Assembly: GCA_039704465.1 (NCBI GenBank)
Contig: JASFAU010000015.1
Span: forward strand, 1 to 64,000
DNA length: 64,000 nt
Origin: Plasmodiophora brassicae
Lineage: Eukaryota > Endomyxa > Phytomyxea > Plasmodiophorida > Plasmodiophoridae
Reading direction: 5' to 3'
This document shows, piece by piece, positions 52,565 to 61,008 of this stretch. The position numbers were made by a program, and so were the translations under genes. The stretch's first letter is position 1, and each line of letters opens with the position of its first letter. The notes beneath the pieces were generated by a model. That model did no database searches. It had not been told where the DNA came from and was given only the letters and a program-made list of their open reading frames with translations.

Positions 52565-52923
52565 CCAGGCGCGCGCACTCGACAACCGCACGAAATGATA
52601 AACTGGCGCCCGACAGTGTAGTTATACTGGCAGAGCGACAGCAACGGGCCATTCGTTGGCGCGCGTGCGTCGTCGTCGTCGGTAGTCGTCGATGGGCGGC
52701 GTGGCTGGCCGCTGTATTTTTAGACGGGCGCGGAGAACTCCGCGACCATGCGGTTGTATTTTTAGACGGCGACTGGGAACGCCCCCCGGGTCCCGGGCCG
52801 ACGTTCGCGCGCGCGTCTCTTTTACGGTCGCGCTCGCCGCGCTCCCGGTACAGGTTGTTGGGCTGCTGTTGTGCTCGGGTCGAGCAGCGTCGCATTTGCC
52901 AATCGCCCAGTTCGACGGCAACC
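52565..52923. promoter_or_regulatory. upstream region with repeated TGTATTTTTAGACGG element
   Basis: The 15-base block TGTATTTTTAGACGG occurs twice, near 52712 and 52755 (about 43 bp apart), 170-215 bp before the next gene start. It could be a promoter element or a simple local duplication. Confidence 0.35.
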
Positions 52924-53589
52924 ATGGAGACGGCGGCGTCGTCGTCCGACGACGTGGGGCGGGTGGCGGCACGTCGCGAGCCGTCGATGCGGGCGGCGCT
53001 GACGGCGCACGGCCAGCGCCTGCACGACGCGTTGCCGGACGACGCGGCCCGGGACCGGCTGGCGGCGTCGCTCGGGTCCGAACGGGGCACCGATCGCCTG
53101 CTGGCCGACCTGCACGCCCGTGTCGACGCGCCCGAGTTCCTGCAGACGGTCGCCCGTGTGCAATCGTCGGTGCCGTCGGACGACGAGACGGCGACGTCGC
53201 CGCCCAACGACGACGATAACGACGCGGAGTGGTGGACGCTCGTCCCGAGCAACGTGCCGACCTGGGCGCCGCCGGTCGACGATGCGTTCGTGATCATCGA
53301 GAAGAGCGACGTGATCGAGGCCATGGCCGAATTCATCGCGCTGTCGCTGGCCAGGCTACCCGAAACCCGGTCGATGTCGCCCGGCGGCCTGCAGCAATTG
53401 CTGTCGACGACGATCAACGAGATACGCGGGAAGGGCGCGATCGGGCGGCTCTGGGGATGGGGGTCCTTCCTGTACGCGACGTACGGATGGACGGCCACCG
53501 CCATCGGCATCTACAAGGACCCGCGCATGGCGCACCTGGTCCTGCGCGCCATCTGGTCCGCTGCGAAATGGGCGGTCGGCTCGTCGTAA
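52924..53589 (+). CDS. conserved-looking protein with acidic middle and C-terminal membrane-like segment
   Basis: A 221-aa frame from ATG 52924. The first half is helical and acidic, with a DDDNDAEWW stretch and a motif DAFVIIEKSD. The C-terminal half (FIALSLARLPETRSMSPGGLQ, then LWGWGSFLYATYGWTATAIG) looks like a known plant/protist family of unknown function whose tail associates with membranes, but I cannot name it with certainty. Confidence 0.65.
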   Translation: METAASSSDDVGRVAARREPSMRAALTAHGQRLHDALPDDAARDRLAASLGSERGTDRLLADLHARVDAPEFLQTVARVQSSVPSDDETATSPPNDDDNDAEWWTLVPSNVPTWAPPVDDAFVIIEKSDVIEAMAEFIALSLARLPETRSMSPGGLQQLLSTTINEIRGKGAIGRLWGWGSFLYATYGWTATAIGIYKDPRMAHLVLRAIWSAAKWAVGSS

Positions 53590-53862
53590 TATGCCCCGTC
53601 GCCAGTCTGTAAAGTGTATATCGGTATTCATCGACGTGTGTGTTGGCGGCGGGTCCACCCAGGCAGGCGGACGCAGGGGGAGCGCGTGACACCACTGCCC
53701 ATCTGTGTTGATCGACAGCTGACCCGTCAGTGGCGTCACGCGGTGAGTCCACCGATGATGGGTGGGTCGTCGACGCTCTGATCCAGCATTCCCCAATTTA
53801 ATCGATAACACCCCAACCCACACACACGTTGCAACGCCAAACATCTATATCGGAGCGCGCTC

Positions 53863-56199
53863 ATGATTCGGGCGATGCGTGCCCTGGCGGCGACCTTCCT
53901 CCTAGCGGGCATCGTGGGCGTCCTGCGCCCCGCCGGTGCCGACTGCGTCTGCGCGGCGAACGGGGACCCGCACTTCACCATGTGCGACGGGCACACGCGC
54001 TTCGACTGGCAGGGCACCGGCCTGTACCGTATGTTCAAGACGGACGACGTCGAAGTGCAGTGCCAGAACAAGGCGCTCGACAAGCACCCGGTCACGTACA
54101 TTGACTTCTGCCGCATCAAGGTGTCGCGCGGCGGCTGCGACCTCGTCGTGCAGACGCCGTCGCACGACGACGCCCACGCGGTCGTGGACGGCCAGAAGAT
54201 GACCGACCTGAGCGACTTCAAGCCGTCGAAGCAGCTGGGCACGACGGTGACCATGAAGAACCACCTCGTCACGGTGGTGGTCACCGGCGACAAGGGCCAG
54301 AAGGTCACGATCGTGGCCGGCCCTGAGAAGTGCGCCATCACGGCCAAGGAGACGCCAATCTGCTCGGGCATGTGCGGCACGTGCAGCGGCAAGGAGACCA
54401 AGCCCAAGGACGCCAACGCGTACGCCGAGGGCCACTGCAACGTCGACGCGATCGTGGGCGGCAAGGCGTGCGCCGCCGCCGCCGCCGCCGCCGAACAGGA
54501 ATCGACGACGGCGCCGTCGTCCGCGCCGGCCACGTACCTGGCGCCGGCGCCTAAGTACGCCGCCCAGAACGAGACGGCGCTCCCGGTGCACCCGGTGTTC
54601 GAGAGCGTCGCCGTCATGAAGCAGGTCGTGTCGGCGTGCCTGTCCGGGGAGCACGAATCCAAGATGAAGAGCGACCCGGTGTTCGGCGCGTTCGTCGAGA
54701 ACTGCGTCTACGACAAGTCGCTGGGGCCCGGGTGCGAGTCGGCCGCCAAGTCCAACATGGACCTGTACGCCCAGGTCGTCAAGATGGCGCAGGCCGTCAA
54801 CGTCACCGGGTGGGTCGAGCCCAACACGACGCTGTCGACGGCGTCCATCCTGCAGAAGCATGTCAGCAAGCGCCCGGAAGAGATTCCCGCCGAGTCCGGC
54901 TGCTCGTTCGTCCTGAGGTACACGGCCCCCAGCGAGGCGTCGACCGCCGACAGGCCGGCGTACCTGGCAACGCGGGCCGTCTCGTTCCAGAGCGGGTCCG
55001 TCATGGAGGCGTCGTCCGAGGCAGACGCGTCGACGACAACGTCGGCGACGACGCTGACGACGGACGGCATGGCCATCTCGCAGAAGATGAAGATGCACTT
55101 TGACATCGAGGCGCCCATCGTCATGGTCGCGCCGGCGATGCGCGCCCAGGAGGCGACGCAGACGCGACGCCGGAACCGGATCCCGATCAACCAGGAGCAG
55201 AACGGCGCCGGTGCCGCCGAACCGCAGCAGCAGCAGCAGCAGACGGCCTCACCCACCACCCAGCCGCAGGCGACCGCAGCGCCGGCGACGCAGGCGCCCA
55301 CGCCGGCGCCGACGACGACAACGGCAACGACGGCGCCGACGTCGCCGCCCGTGCGCCAGTTCCAGGTCGCGACGATCGTGCGGTCCCGGGATGTGCCCGC
55401 TTCCGAGGTCAAGGTGGCGCCGCCGACCCCGCCCCCGATGATGTTCATCCAGCAGGAAGCGCCGCCGACGGCCGCACCCGTCGTCGCAGCGGCGCCCGCC
55501 CCCGTCGTCGCAGCGGCACCCGCACCCATTGTGCCCGTCGCACCCGCCGTCCTGCCCGTGATGGCGCAGGCGATGCCGGTGCAGACGCCGGCCCCGTTGG
55601 TCATGGAGGCGCGCGTGACGCCCCAGCAGCAGGCGCAGGTCGAGGCGCAGCTGGTGCAGCAGCGGAACGCGCTGGCCGCCCAGCAGGAGCAGGCGCGACG
55701 CGACCTGGCCAACCGGCAGCGCCAGCAGCTCAGCGCGGTCAACCGCCCGATCCGCATGCAGGTGTCGCAGAACGCGGCGCCGATGGCCGGTGCTGCCATC
55801 ATGGCGCCCGCCGCCGTCGCCGCCGTCCCCGTCGCCGGCGCCATCGCCGCGCCTGTCGTGCAGGGCGCCTCGGCGGTCGGCATGGGCATCCCGCTCCAGG
55901 TCGCGCAGGTCCCCTCTGCGAACGTCGGGGCGGCGTTCGGTGGCAGTGGGGCGTTCGGCGGATCCGGTGCCGGCGGCGCCCAGGGAGGAAGTGGCGCCCA
56001 GGCGGGCGGCAGTGGCGCCGGCATGGCCCAAGGAGGCAGCGGCGCTGGTGCCGGTGCCCAGGGCGGCAGCGGCGCTGCTACCGGTACCCAGGGTGGCAGC
56101 GGCGCTGCTACCGGTGCCCAGGGCGGTAGCGGCGCCTCGGCACCGCAGCAGCAAGGCAGCGGTGCGGCAGGGAACGCGACGGCGCCCATCGGACAGTAG
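53863..56199 (+). CDS. large secreted protein with von Willebrand factor type D domain
   Basis: A single exon of 778 aa. After a signal peptide (MRALAATFLLAGIVGVLRPAGA) comes a VWD domain starting CVCAANGDPHFTMCDGHTRF and closing near CSGMCGTCSGKET. A cysteine-bearing region (residues about 240-360) follows, then long low-complexity stretches: polyglutamine, Thr/Pro-rich, Ala/Pro/Val-rich, an amphipathic Gln-rich helix, and a Gly/Ser/Ala tail with eight or so (A)QGGSGA units. Likely an extracellular matrix or wall protein that multimerises through disulphides. A 507-aa frame on the opposite strand is a composition artefact. Confidence 0.85.
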   Translation: MIRAMRALAATFLLAGIVGVLRPAGADCVCAANGDPHFTMCDGHTRFDWQGTGLYRMFKTDDVEVQCQNKALDKHPVTYIDFCRIKVSRGGCDLVVQTPSHDDAHAVVDGQKMTDLSDFKPSKQLGTTVTMKNHLVTVVVTGDKGQKVTIVAGPEKCAITAKETPICSGMCGTCSGKETKPKDANAYAEGHCNVDAIVGGKACAAAAAAAEQESTTAPSSAPATYLAPAPKYAAQNETALPVHPVFESVAVMKQVVSACLSGEHESKMKSDPVFGAFVENCVYDKSLGPGCESAAKSNMDLYAQVVKMAQAVNVTGWVEPNTTLSTASILQKHVSKRPEEIPAESGCSFVLRYTAPSEASTADRPAYLATRAVSFQSGSVMEASSEADASTTTSATTLTTDGMAISQKMKMHFDIEAPIVMVAPAMRAQEATQTRRRNRIPINQEQNGAGAAEPQQQQQQTASPTTQPQATAAPATQAPTPAPTTTTATTAPTSPPVRQFQVATIVRSRDVPASEVKVAPPTPPPMMFIQQEAPPTAAPVVAAAPAPVVAAAPAPIVPVAPAVLPVMAQAMPVQTPAPLVMEARVTPQQQAQVEAQLVQQRNALAAQQEQARRDLANRQRQQLSAVNRPIRMQVSQNAAPMAGAAIMAPAAVAAVPVAGAIAAPVVQGASAVGMGIPLQVAQVPSANVGAAFGGSGAFGGSGAGGAQGGSGAQAGGSGAGMAQGGSGAGAGAQGGSGAATGTQGGSGAATGAQGGSGASAPQQQGSGAAGNATAPIGQ

Positions 56200-56690
56200 T
56201 CGCTCGCATCGTCGCCGTTAAACATAAACAAACTCCTCCGCGTACTGTCGTTTGCCGCCGACTAGCGCGTACGTAGCACTACCCGCTGAGGGCGGTGGGT
56301 GGACGCAGAGGAGCAGGCTGCCGACGACCCGCTCCAGATGATATTCGCGCATCACCCCACGACGCTGTCGTTCAGCGCGCGCTGAACGCCCACATCCGGA
56401 ATTGGGCCAACAAGAGGTGCTGCTATACGATAGCGCGCAGGCGACGCACGATAAACGTGCCACCGTTTCAATCGTCAGTGCAGAGTGCAGACATCGATGC
56501 GTTCTATTTTGGGGGCAGCGTTTGGGGGGCGACGGGCGGCTGCAGTTGCAGGCCACGAAGATTATTTTCATTAAAAAATGAGAATTTATCGTTTTTGGGG
56601 GTGGGGCCGAGGCGCACGCAGGCGCGGGGGGAAGGGGGACCGTTTTTGGGGGGTTCGCATGACCACAAATTCCACCTGGTGCACACGGCG
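56200..56690. other. intergenic region with G-rich tracts
   Basis: No gene seen. The block 56505-56660 contains several G6/G7 runs (for example TTTTTGGGGG near 56590 and 56642) with T-rich spacers, upstream of the IF1-like gene; a G-quadruplex is possible. Confidence 0.4.
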
Positions 56691-57048
56691 ATGGTGATGA
56701 CGATGTCGTCCGTGATGGCGCGGTCGGTACTCGAGGCGGCCGGGCGTCGTACGGCGCTGCTGCCGTCGCGCGCCATGTCAAGCGACGCGTTCAAGAAGAA
56801 GGACAGTGCTGGTAGGCACGACCAGACAGTCGTACGCACGCGGGACGCCCCGTGACGCCGACCGGTGTGCAGATGAGGCCAACTACTTCAACCGCCAGGA
56901 CCGCGAGGCGGTCAAGAAGCTGCTCGCGAAACTGCACAGCGAAGAGCAGGCGAATCAGGACCCGCTGGAGACGCTCTTTGCGCATCACGCCACTAACCTG
57001 TCGCCCGCGCTCAAGGAGGACATCCTCAAATGGGCCAGCAAGAAGTAA
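56691..57048 (+). CDS. mitochondrial ATP synthase inhibitor IF1-like
   Basis: Exons 56691-56811 and 56873-57048 with a 61-nt intron give 98 aa. The N-terminus (ARSVLEAAGRRTALLPSRAM) is a mitochondrial presequence. The core AFKKKDSADEANYFNRQDREAV, continuous only after splicing, matches the inhibitory region of IF1 proteins (F-x-K-x-x-A-x-E-x-x-Y-F). The C-terminal half is not the long coiled coil of animal IF1 and reads PLETLFAHHATNLSPALKED. It would bind the F1 sector to block ATP hydrolysis. A partial inverted copy lies about 350 bp downstream. Confidence 0.65.
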
Positions 57049-57104
57049 CTGTGTCGCATCGTTCTCTCCCACGTAACACGCGCGTAGAGTGATATTTCCC
57101 CGAA

Positions 57105-57312
57105 GCACTGATCACTCTCCCGTAGCACATCGAGCGATGCGCCTGCTTTCGGTGCCGTCTATGGTCAAATATATCATGTGTGCACTCTGCCAACCGTTTT
57201 GTCCGGCACCGAGTGCCACTGTGTGCTGTACCGTGCCGAATAATGTATCGTCGACATGTGTCCATTGGCATCAGGCCACAGAATTGGCATCTTCGCCGAT
57301 TGCGTCTTGGGT
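57105..57312 (-). repeat. copy of the P4-ATPase 3' end region
   Basis: The sequence matches 60845-61050 in the same orientation at roughly three quarters identity by eye (shared CACATCG.GCGATGCGC, GTGCCGAATAAT/GTTGCCGAATAAT, ATTGCGTC and TCAGGCCAC blocks). At 60845-61050 it spans the last codons and 3' flank of the flippase gene, so here it is a detached fragment. Confidence 0.7.
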
Positions 57313-57314
57313 CC

Positions 57315-57480
57315 CGATTCGCCTGCTCTTCGCTGGGCAGTTTCGCGAGCAGCTTCTTGACTCGCCTCGCGGTCCTGGCGCCGGTTGAAGAGTCGGTCTC
57401 ATGAACACCCGGTCGTCATCACGGTGTGTCCCCGTGTGCGTACGACTGTCTGGCCGGGCCTACCAGCACTGTCCTTCTCG
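57315..57480 (-). pseudogene. inverted partial copy of the IF1-like gene, intron included
   Basis: The reverse complement matches about 56796-56956: the end of exon 1, the intron and the first half of exon 2, with long identical blocks (AGCAGCTTCTTGAC, CGTACGACTGTCTGG). A small insertion and substitutions break the frame. Because the intron is retained, it came from DNA, not from a transcript. Confidence 0.85.
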
Positions 57481-57860
57481 TTGCGACTGCGCCATCTGGC
57501 AATCCGACGTCAGTTATTTCCAAACCGACAGAAGCAGCACCTGGGGATATACCGACAACCGTCATGCGGGGAAGCGCGACTGACCCATCACCGTCGTGGA
57601 TGTCGTCAGCGTCGATGACGATGCCGCTGTTATCCGCGTCAAAAATAACGCCGCGGAAAACGAATCGTTGTTGCGGGGCTCGACGTCGTCGCTGTCGTGG
57701 ATGTCATCTCCGAGCATATCGTCGACCTCCATCCGAACAACAATCCGGAGATCACGTCCATGAATAACTCCGGACATACCGCACGTCGTACCTATGTACC
57801 GAAGTAACGAAGGTTGAAGTCTACGAATAGTACAGGCTGCCTGCGGTGTCCATGGCGGAC
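57481..57860. other. no gene recognised
   Basis: A plus-strand frame near 57690-57808 (EHIVDLHPNNNPEITS) has protein-like composition but no recognised family; it could be another gene fragment in this island. Confidence 0.35.
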
Positions 57861-57861
57861 G

Positions 57862-58258
57862 CTCTACTGGATTTTCGGGCAGGCACATATCCGCTCTAGA
57901 TCTGGTATCACACCTGCATCGCTGTAGCACGGTGATGACCGGGATGGGCGACTTCGACCGCGTGGACATTCGACAGATCCAGTATTTCCTCTACTACGAC
58001 TCGTCGCCGCTGGGTCTGTTGATTCTCCGGTACGACAGGACAGTACATGCGCCTGGTCTCCCTGGCGGGCGCATGCATAGGTATGTTCACGGTCGAGGAC
58101 GTACCGCCTTTGTGCGAGGGGCAAACGTTTGCCGGTTGTTGTGGCAGCCCCATCTTTGATGAGCAGGGCCGTATATATACGGTTTCGCCGGGTTCGACGA
58201 CGATCAGAGGCGGGCCATCGCTTGCGTTGCGCTCCCCCCGGGCTGTCGTTCCCGTTCC
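57862..58258 (+). pseudogene. inverted partial copy of the zinc-finger/protease gene 3' end
   Basis: This stretch is the reverse complement of about 58405-58800, covering the last 130 codons of the leftward gene (shared GGGATGGGCGACTTCGACCG and CAGATCCAGT blocks, and the GCCGGTTGTTGTGGCAGCCCC block encoding the nucleophile motif). Small deletions shift its frame (one near 58080), so it is not functional. The pair forms a large inverted repeat with about 150 bp between the arms. Confidence 0.85.
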
Positions 58259-58406
58259 CATATCAGCGCTGGGACGCTTCATTGACTGTTCATTCATCCC
58301 TTCTGGACTTCTGGGGACGTACGCGCGCTCGAGGAAGGACCTGTCAGGCGAGTACAGGAACCGAAGCCTGCGAAGATGTGCGCTTTGACGATACTGACTG
58401 ATGTGG

Positions 58407-60443
58407 TTACGTGAGCGACAGCCCCGGTGGGAGCGCAACGCAAGCGATGGTTCGCCTCTGATCGTCGTAGAACCTGGCGAAACCGTATATGCGGCCCTGC
58501 TCATCAAAGATGGGGCTGCCGCAACAACCGGCAAACGTTTGCCCCTCGCACAACGGCGGTACGTCGTCGACCGTGAACATATGCAACCTATGCATGCGCC
58601 CGCCAGGGACGCCGGGCGCATGTACTGTCCCGTCGTACCGGAGAATCAACAGACCCAGCGGCGACGAGTCGTAGTAGAGGAAAAACTGGATCTGTCGAAT
58701 GTCCACGCGGTCGAAGTCGCCCATCCCGGTCATCACCGTGCCGTATACCCCAGCGATGCAGTTGTGGTACCAGAGCGGACATGTCCCTGCCCGAAAATCC
58801 AGCAGACTGACATCGTACTGGTTGTTCGGGCAATCGCGCAGACTCAGAATCGCCTCCGTGTCGTCGAAGCAGTGCACGACACTTCCCAAGCTTTGATCCG
58901 TCGTGCAGTGGTAAATATGAAGCCCAGGAAGTGGCTTTGCCTCCAGCCGACCGGAGAATAGTGACCTGCTGCCGATGCATGCAAACGCATAGCGTAACCA
59001 GTCACCGAGACCAGACGACCGGGGCTCATCCTCGTCGACGTCATCCGGGTGTCTGGTGTAGAAGGCGTGCGTCGGGACAGTCAACAAGCCGGATTGTCCG
59101 TTATAGGAGCACAGGATCCCATCGGAGACGATAGGAGTGTTGCGCGCGTGCCTAACGACACAGCCTGTACATGGATTTGGCCAGCGGTTCATAACAGCAA
59201 TATTGGTATCGTCGGGAAGAAGACGGGCCCCGTGCTGAGCCATGGCCGCAACCCACTCGACTCGGACAGTGAGACCTGCAATGGTTTCCGGGTACTCCCA
59301 AGGGTCAATGGTAGATCTGGGGAATACGCCCAGCCAGAGATCGCGGCACGTTCGATACAAGGACGACACCCAAGGCAGTGCCCCGGTGACCGTCTGGACC
59401 TCACCCTCTGTAAGGTCGTCGTGCAGTGTCGTTCCCAGTGGAAACGGATCCTTAGGCCTGCGATCCCATGCGGGTTTCGGCTGACGAACAGGGACCTCGG
59501 CGAACGGGAAGAGCATGTCCATGTGCACCAGGAGACGAAGGCCGCCGACTCGATCAAACCGATATCCAATGCAGTCGGCGTCCGACATGATGACGTGCAG
59601 GTTGACGCCATCGGAGTAGTAGCGGGAATAACCTGCGAGACGCAACTGAATGAGGGACTCGATTTGGCCCGAGGACAAGCTGTCGCCAATCTCGTCTCCA
59701 TCGAGCGGATCCCGGTGACATCGGACCTGGGAATCGGATGGCGCCGTTCCAGCAGGAAACAGCTGCGTCAGCCGCATTGTTTCGGTTGGTGTGACAGCCA
59801 TGTGGGGTGCCATCCACAACGCTGGATAGACCGGCAACGATGTGCAATGCGCGAAGCTGCCAAGGATGCATTCCAGATATCCGATTTCTACCTGGCTCTT
59901 CAGCTGGCGTACGCCGATCCGCAGGACTTCTGTTGCATCGGCGTGTCGCCGCCTCTCGAGGAGGGCTTTGGCAAGCAGCATGGTGATGGTCAGAATCTCG
60001 TGCTGCAGGTCGGAGCCGACGAGCATGGCTTCGCTGACTAAATCGAAGGACGGCCCCGGAGCCACGAGCTGCGACTCGACGATCAGCCATGTCGCGCTTC
60101 GCACCGGGTCCCGCCACGACGATAGAAGTCTGTGCAAACCGAAAAAGCTCGACCGTCGACCGATCTGCGTCTGCACGAAGAACAGGAACAGGTCTTGGTC
60201 ACCGACGAGGTCGGTCTCGGACGACGCAACATGGGCCGACGTCGACGACCTGCCGGCGCAGGCGTGCTCAGCGAGAGCATCCAGCGAGAGACGCGACTGG
60301 CAGGAACGGCACACTCGATAACGCGCCGGGCACAGTCGAGCTTGGTGGTCGGTCAGACCGACCATTCCGAAATGCTGCCCGCACCGGCACGTTATGGACA
60401 TCTGTAGCAAGGCGCTCTTCCACGGGACCTGGGTTGCCATCAT
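58407..60443 (-). CDS. TRAF-type zinc-finger protein with cysteine-type trypsin-fold domain
   Basis: An intron-free frame of 678 aa. Residues 15-65 form Cys/His clusters like TRAF-type zinc fingers (CRCGQHF...H..LCPARYRVCRSCQ). Residues 80-430 show no domain I recognise. The C-terminal quarter has the layout of a chymotrypsin-fold protease: LLTVPTHAF with His459, NQYDVSLLDF with Asp544, and AGCCGSPIFDEQGRIYGF with Cys641 where V8/HtrA-like serine proteases have Ser (G-x-S-G-S-P). This suggests a cysteine-nucleophile protease or an inactive relative. The triad assignment is mine; the zinc finger could target it to a partner or to ubiquitin signalling. Confidence 0.6.
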   Translation of the reverse strand: MMATQVPWKSALLQMSITCRCGQHFGMVGLTDHQARLCPARYRVCRSCQSRLSLDALAEHACAGRSSTSAHVASSETDLVGDQDLFLFFVQTQIGRRSSFFGLHRLLSSWRDPVRSATWLIVESQLVAPGPSFDLVSEAMLVGSDLQHEILTITMLLAKALLERRRHADATEVLRIGVRQLKSQVEIGYLECILGSFAHCTSLPVYPALWMAPHMAVTPTETMRLTQLFPAGTAPSDSQVRCHRDPLDGDEIGDSLSSGQIESLIQLRLAGYSRYYSDGVNLHVIMSDADCIGYRFDRVGGLRLLVHMDMLFPFAEVPVRQPKPAWDRRPKDPFPLGTTLHDDLTEGEVQTVTGALPWVSSLYRTCRDLWLGVFPRSTIDPWEYPETIAGLTVRVEWVAAMAQHGARLLPDDTNIAVMNRWPNPCTGCVVRHARNTPIVSDGILCSYNGQSGLLTVPTHAFYTRHPDDVDEDEPRSSGLGDWLRYAFACIGSRSLFSGRLEAKPLPGLHIYHCTTDQSLGSVVHCFDDTEAILSLRDCPNNQYDVSLLDFRAGTCPLWYHNCIAGVYGTVMTGMGDFDRVDIRQIQFFLYYDSSPLGLLILRYDGTVHAPGVPGGRMHRLHMFTVDDVPPLCEGQTFAGCCGSPIFDEQGRIYGFARFYDDQRRTIACVALPPGLSLT

Positions 60444-61008
60444 TCACGCCTCCCCCTGTGCCCGGTCACTTGCCACAGTGGACACCGCCCCCCCCCAGTC
60501 GGCTGGCGCGGCCCACGCCCGGCGCCTTAAAAAAACGCGGCCTGTTTTTGTGACCTCGGTCCGCAGATTCAGCACGAGAATCGGGGAATCTCTTCGCCGT
60601 GATGTCCGACGTTTGACGTAGTATGCCGGTTTCTTGGGTTGTTTGGGCGCGACAGAAAACGATGCCACACAGTAAACTGTTATAACACGAGAAACGTACG
60701 CTGACTATTCGCAACAGCCCAGTTCCGGACGCGTATGGTTGGTAGACCCGCCCAGGTCACCGATTCGAGAGAGTACTGGAGGGACGAAGGGCACGCAAAT
60801 GCACAACCATCAGGCGACCAAGGTGATGCTGCTGGCTGGGACTAAATCCTGACCCCTCTCACAGCACATCGCGCGATGCGCATCGGTTTCGCCGCCGTCT
60901 ATTGGGCAAGTGTATCCGTGTGCAACCGTTCGTCCGGTACCGGACCCGCACTCTGGATTACCAATCTGTACGTTGCCGAATAATTTATCGCCGATTGCGT
61001 CCCTGGCT
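60444..61008. other. intergenic; includes parent of the dispersed repeat
   Basis: 5' flank of the zinc-finger protein gene and 3' flank of the flippase gene. 60845-61008 is the parent of the copy at 57105-57312. No gene seen. Confidence 0.5.

Noticed and set aside
52431..53510. 359-residue antisense frame
   Set aside because: Ser/Arg-rich mirror of the protein at 52924-53589; no start context or motif.
54708..56231. 507-residue antisense frame opposite the VWD gene
   Set aside because: Its translation is Ala/Thr/Gly-rich without motifs, a mirror of the sense low-complexity region.
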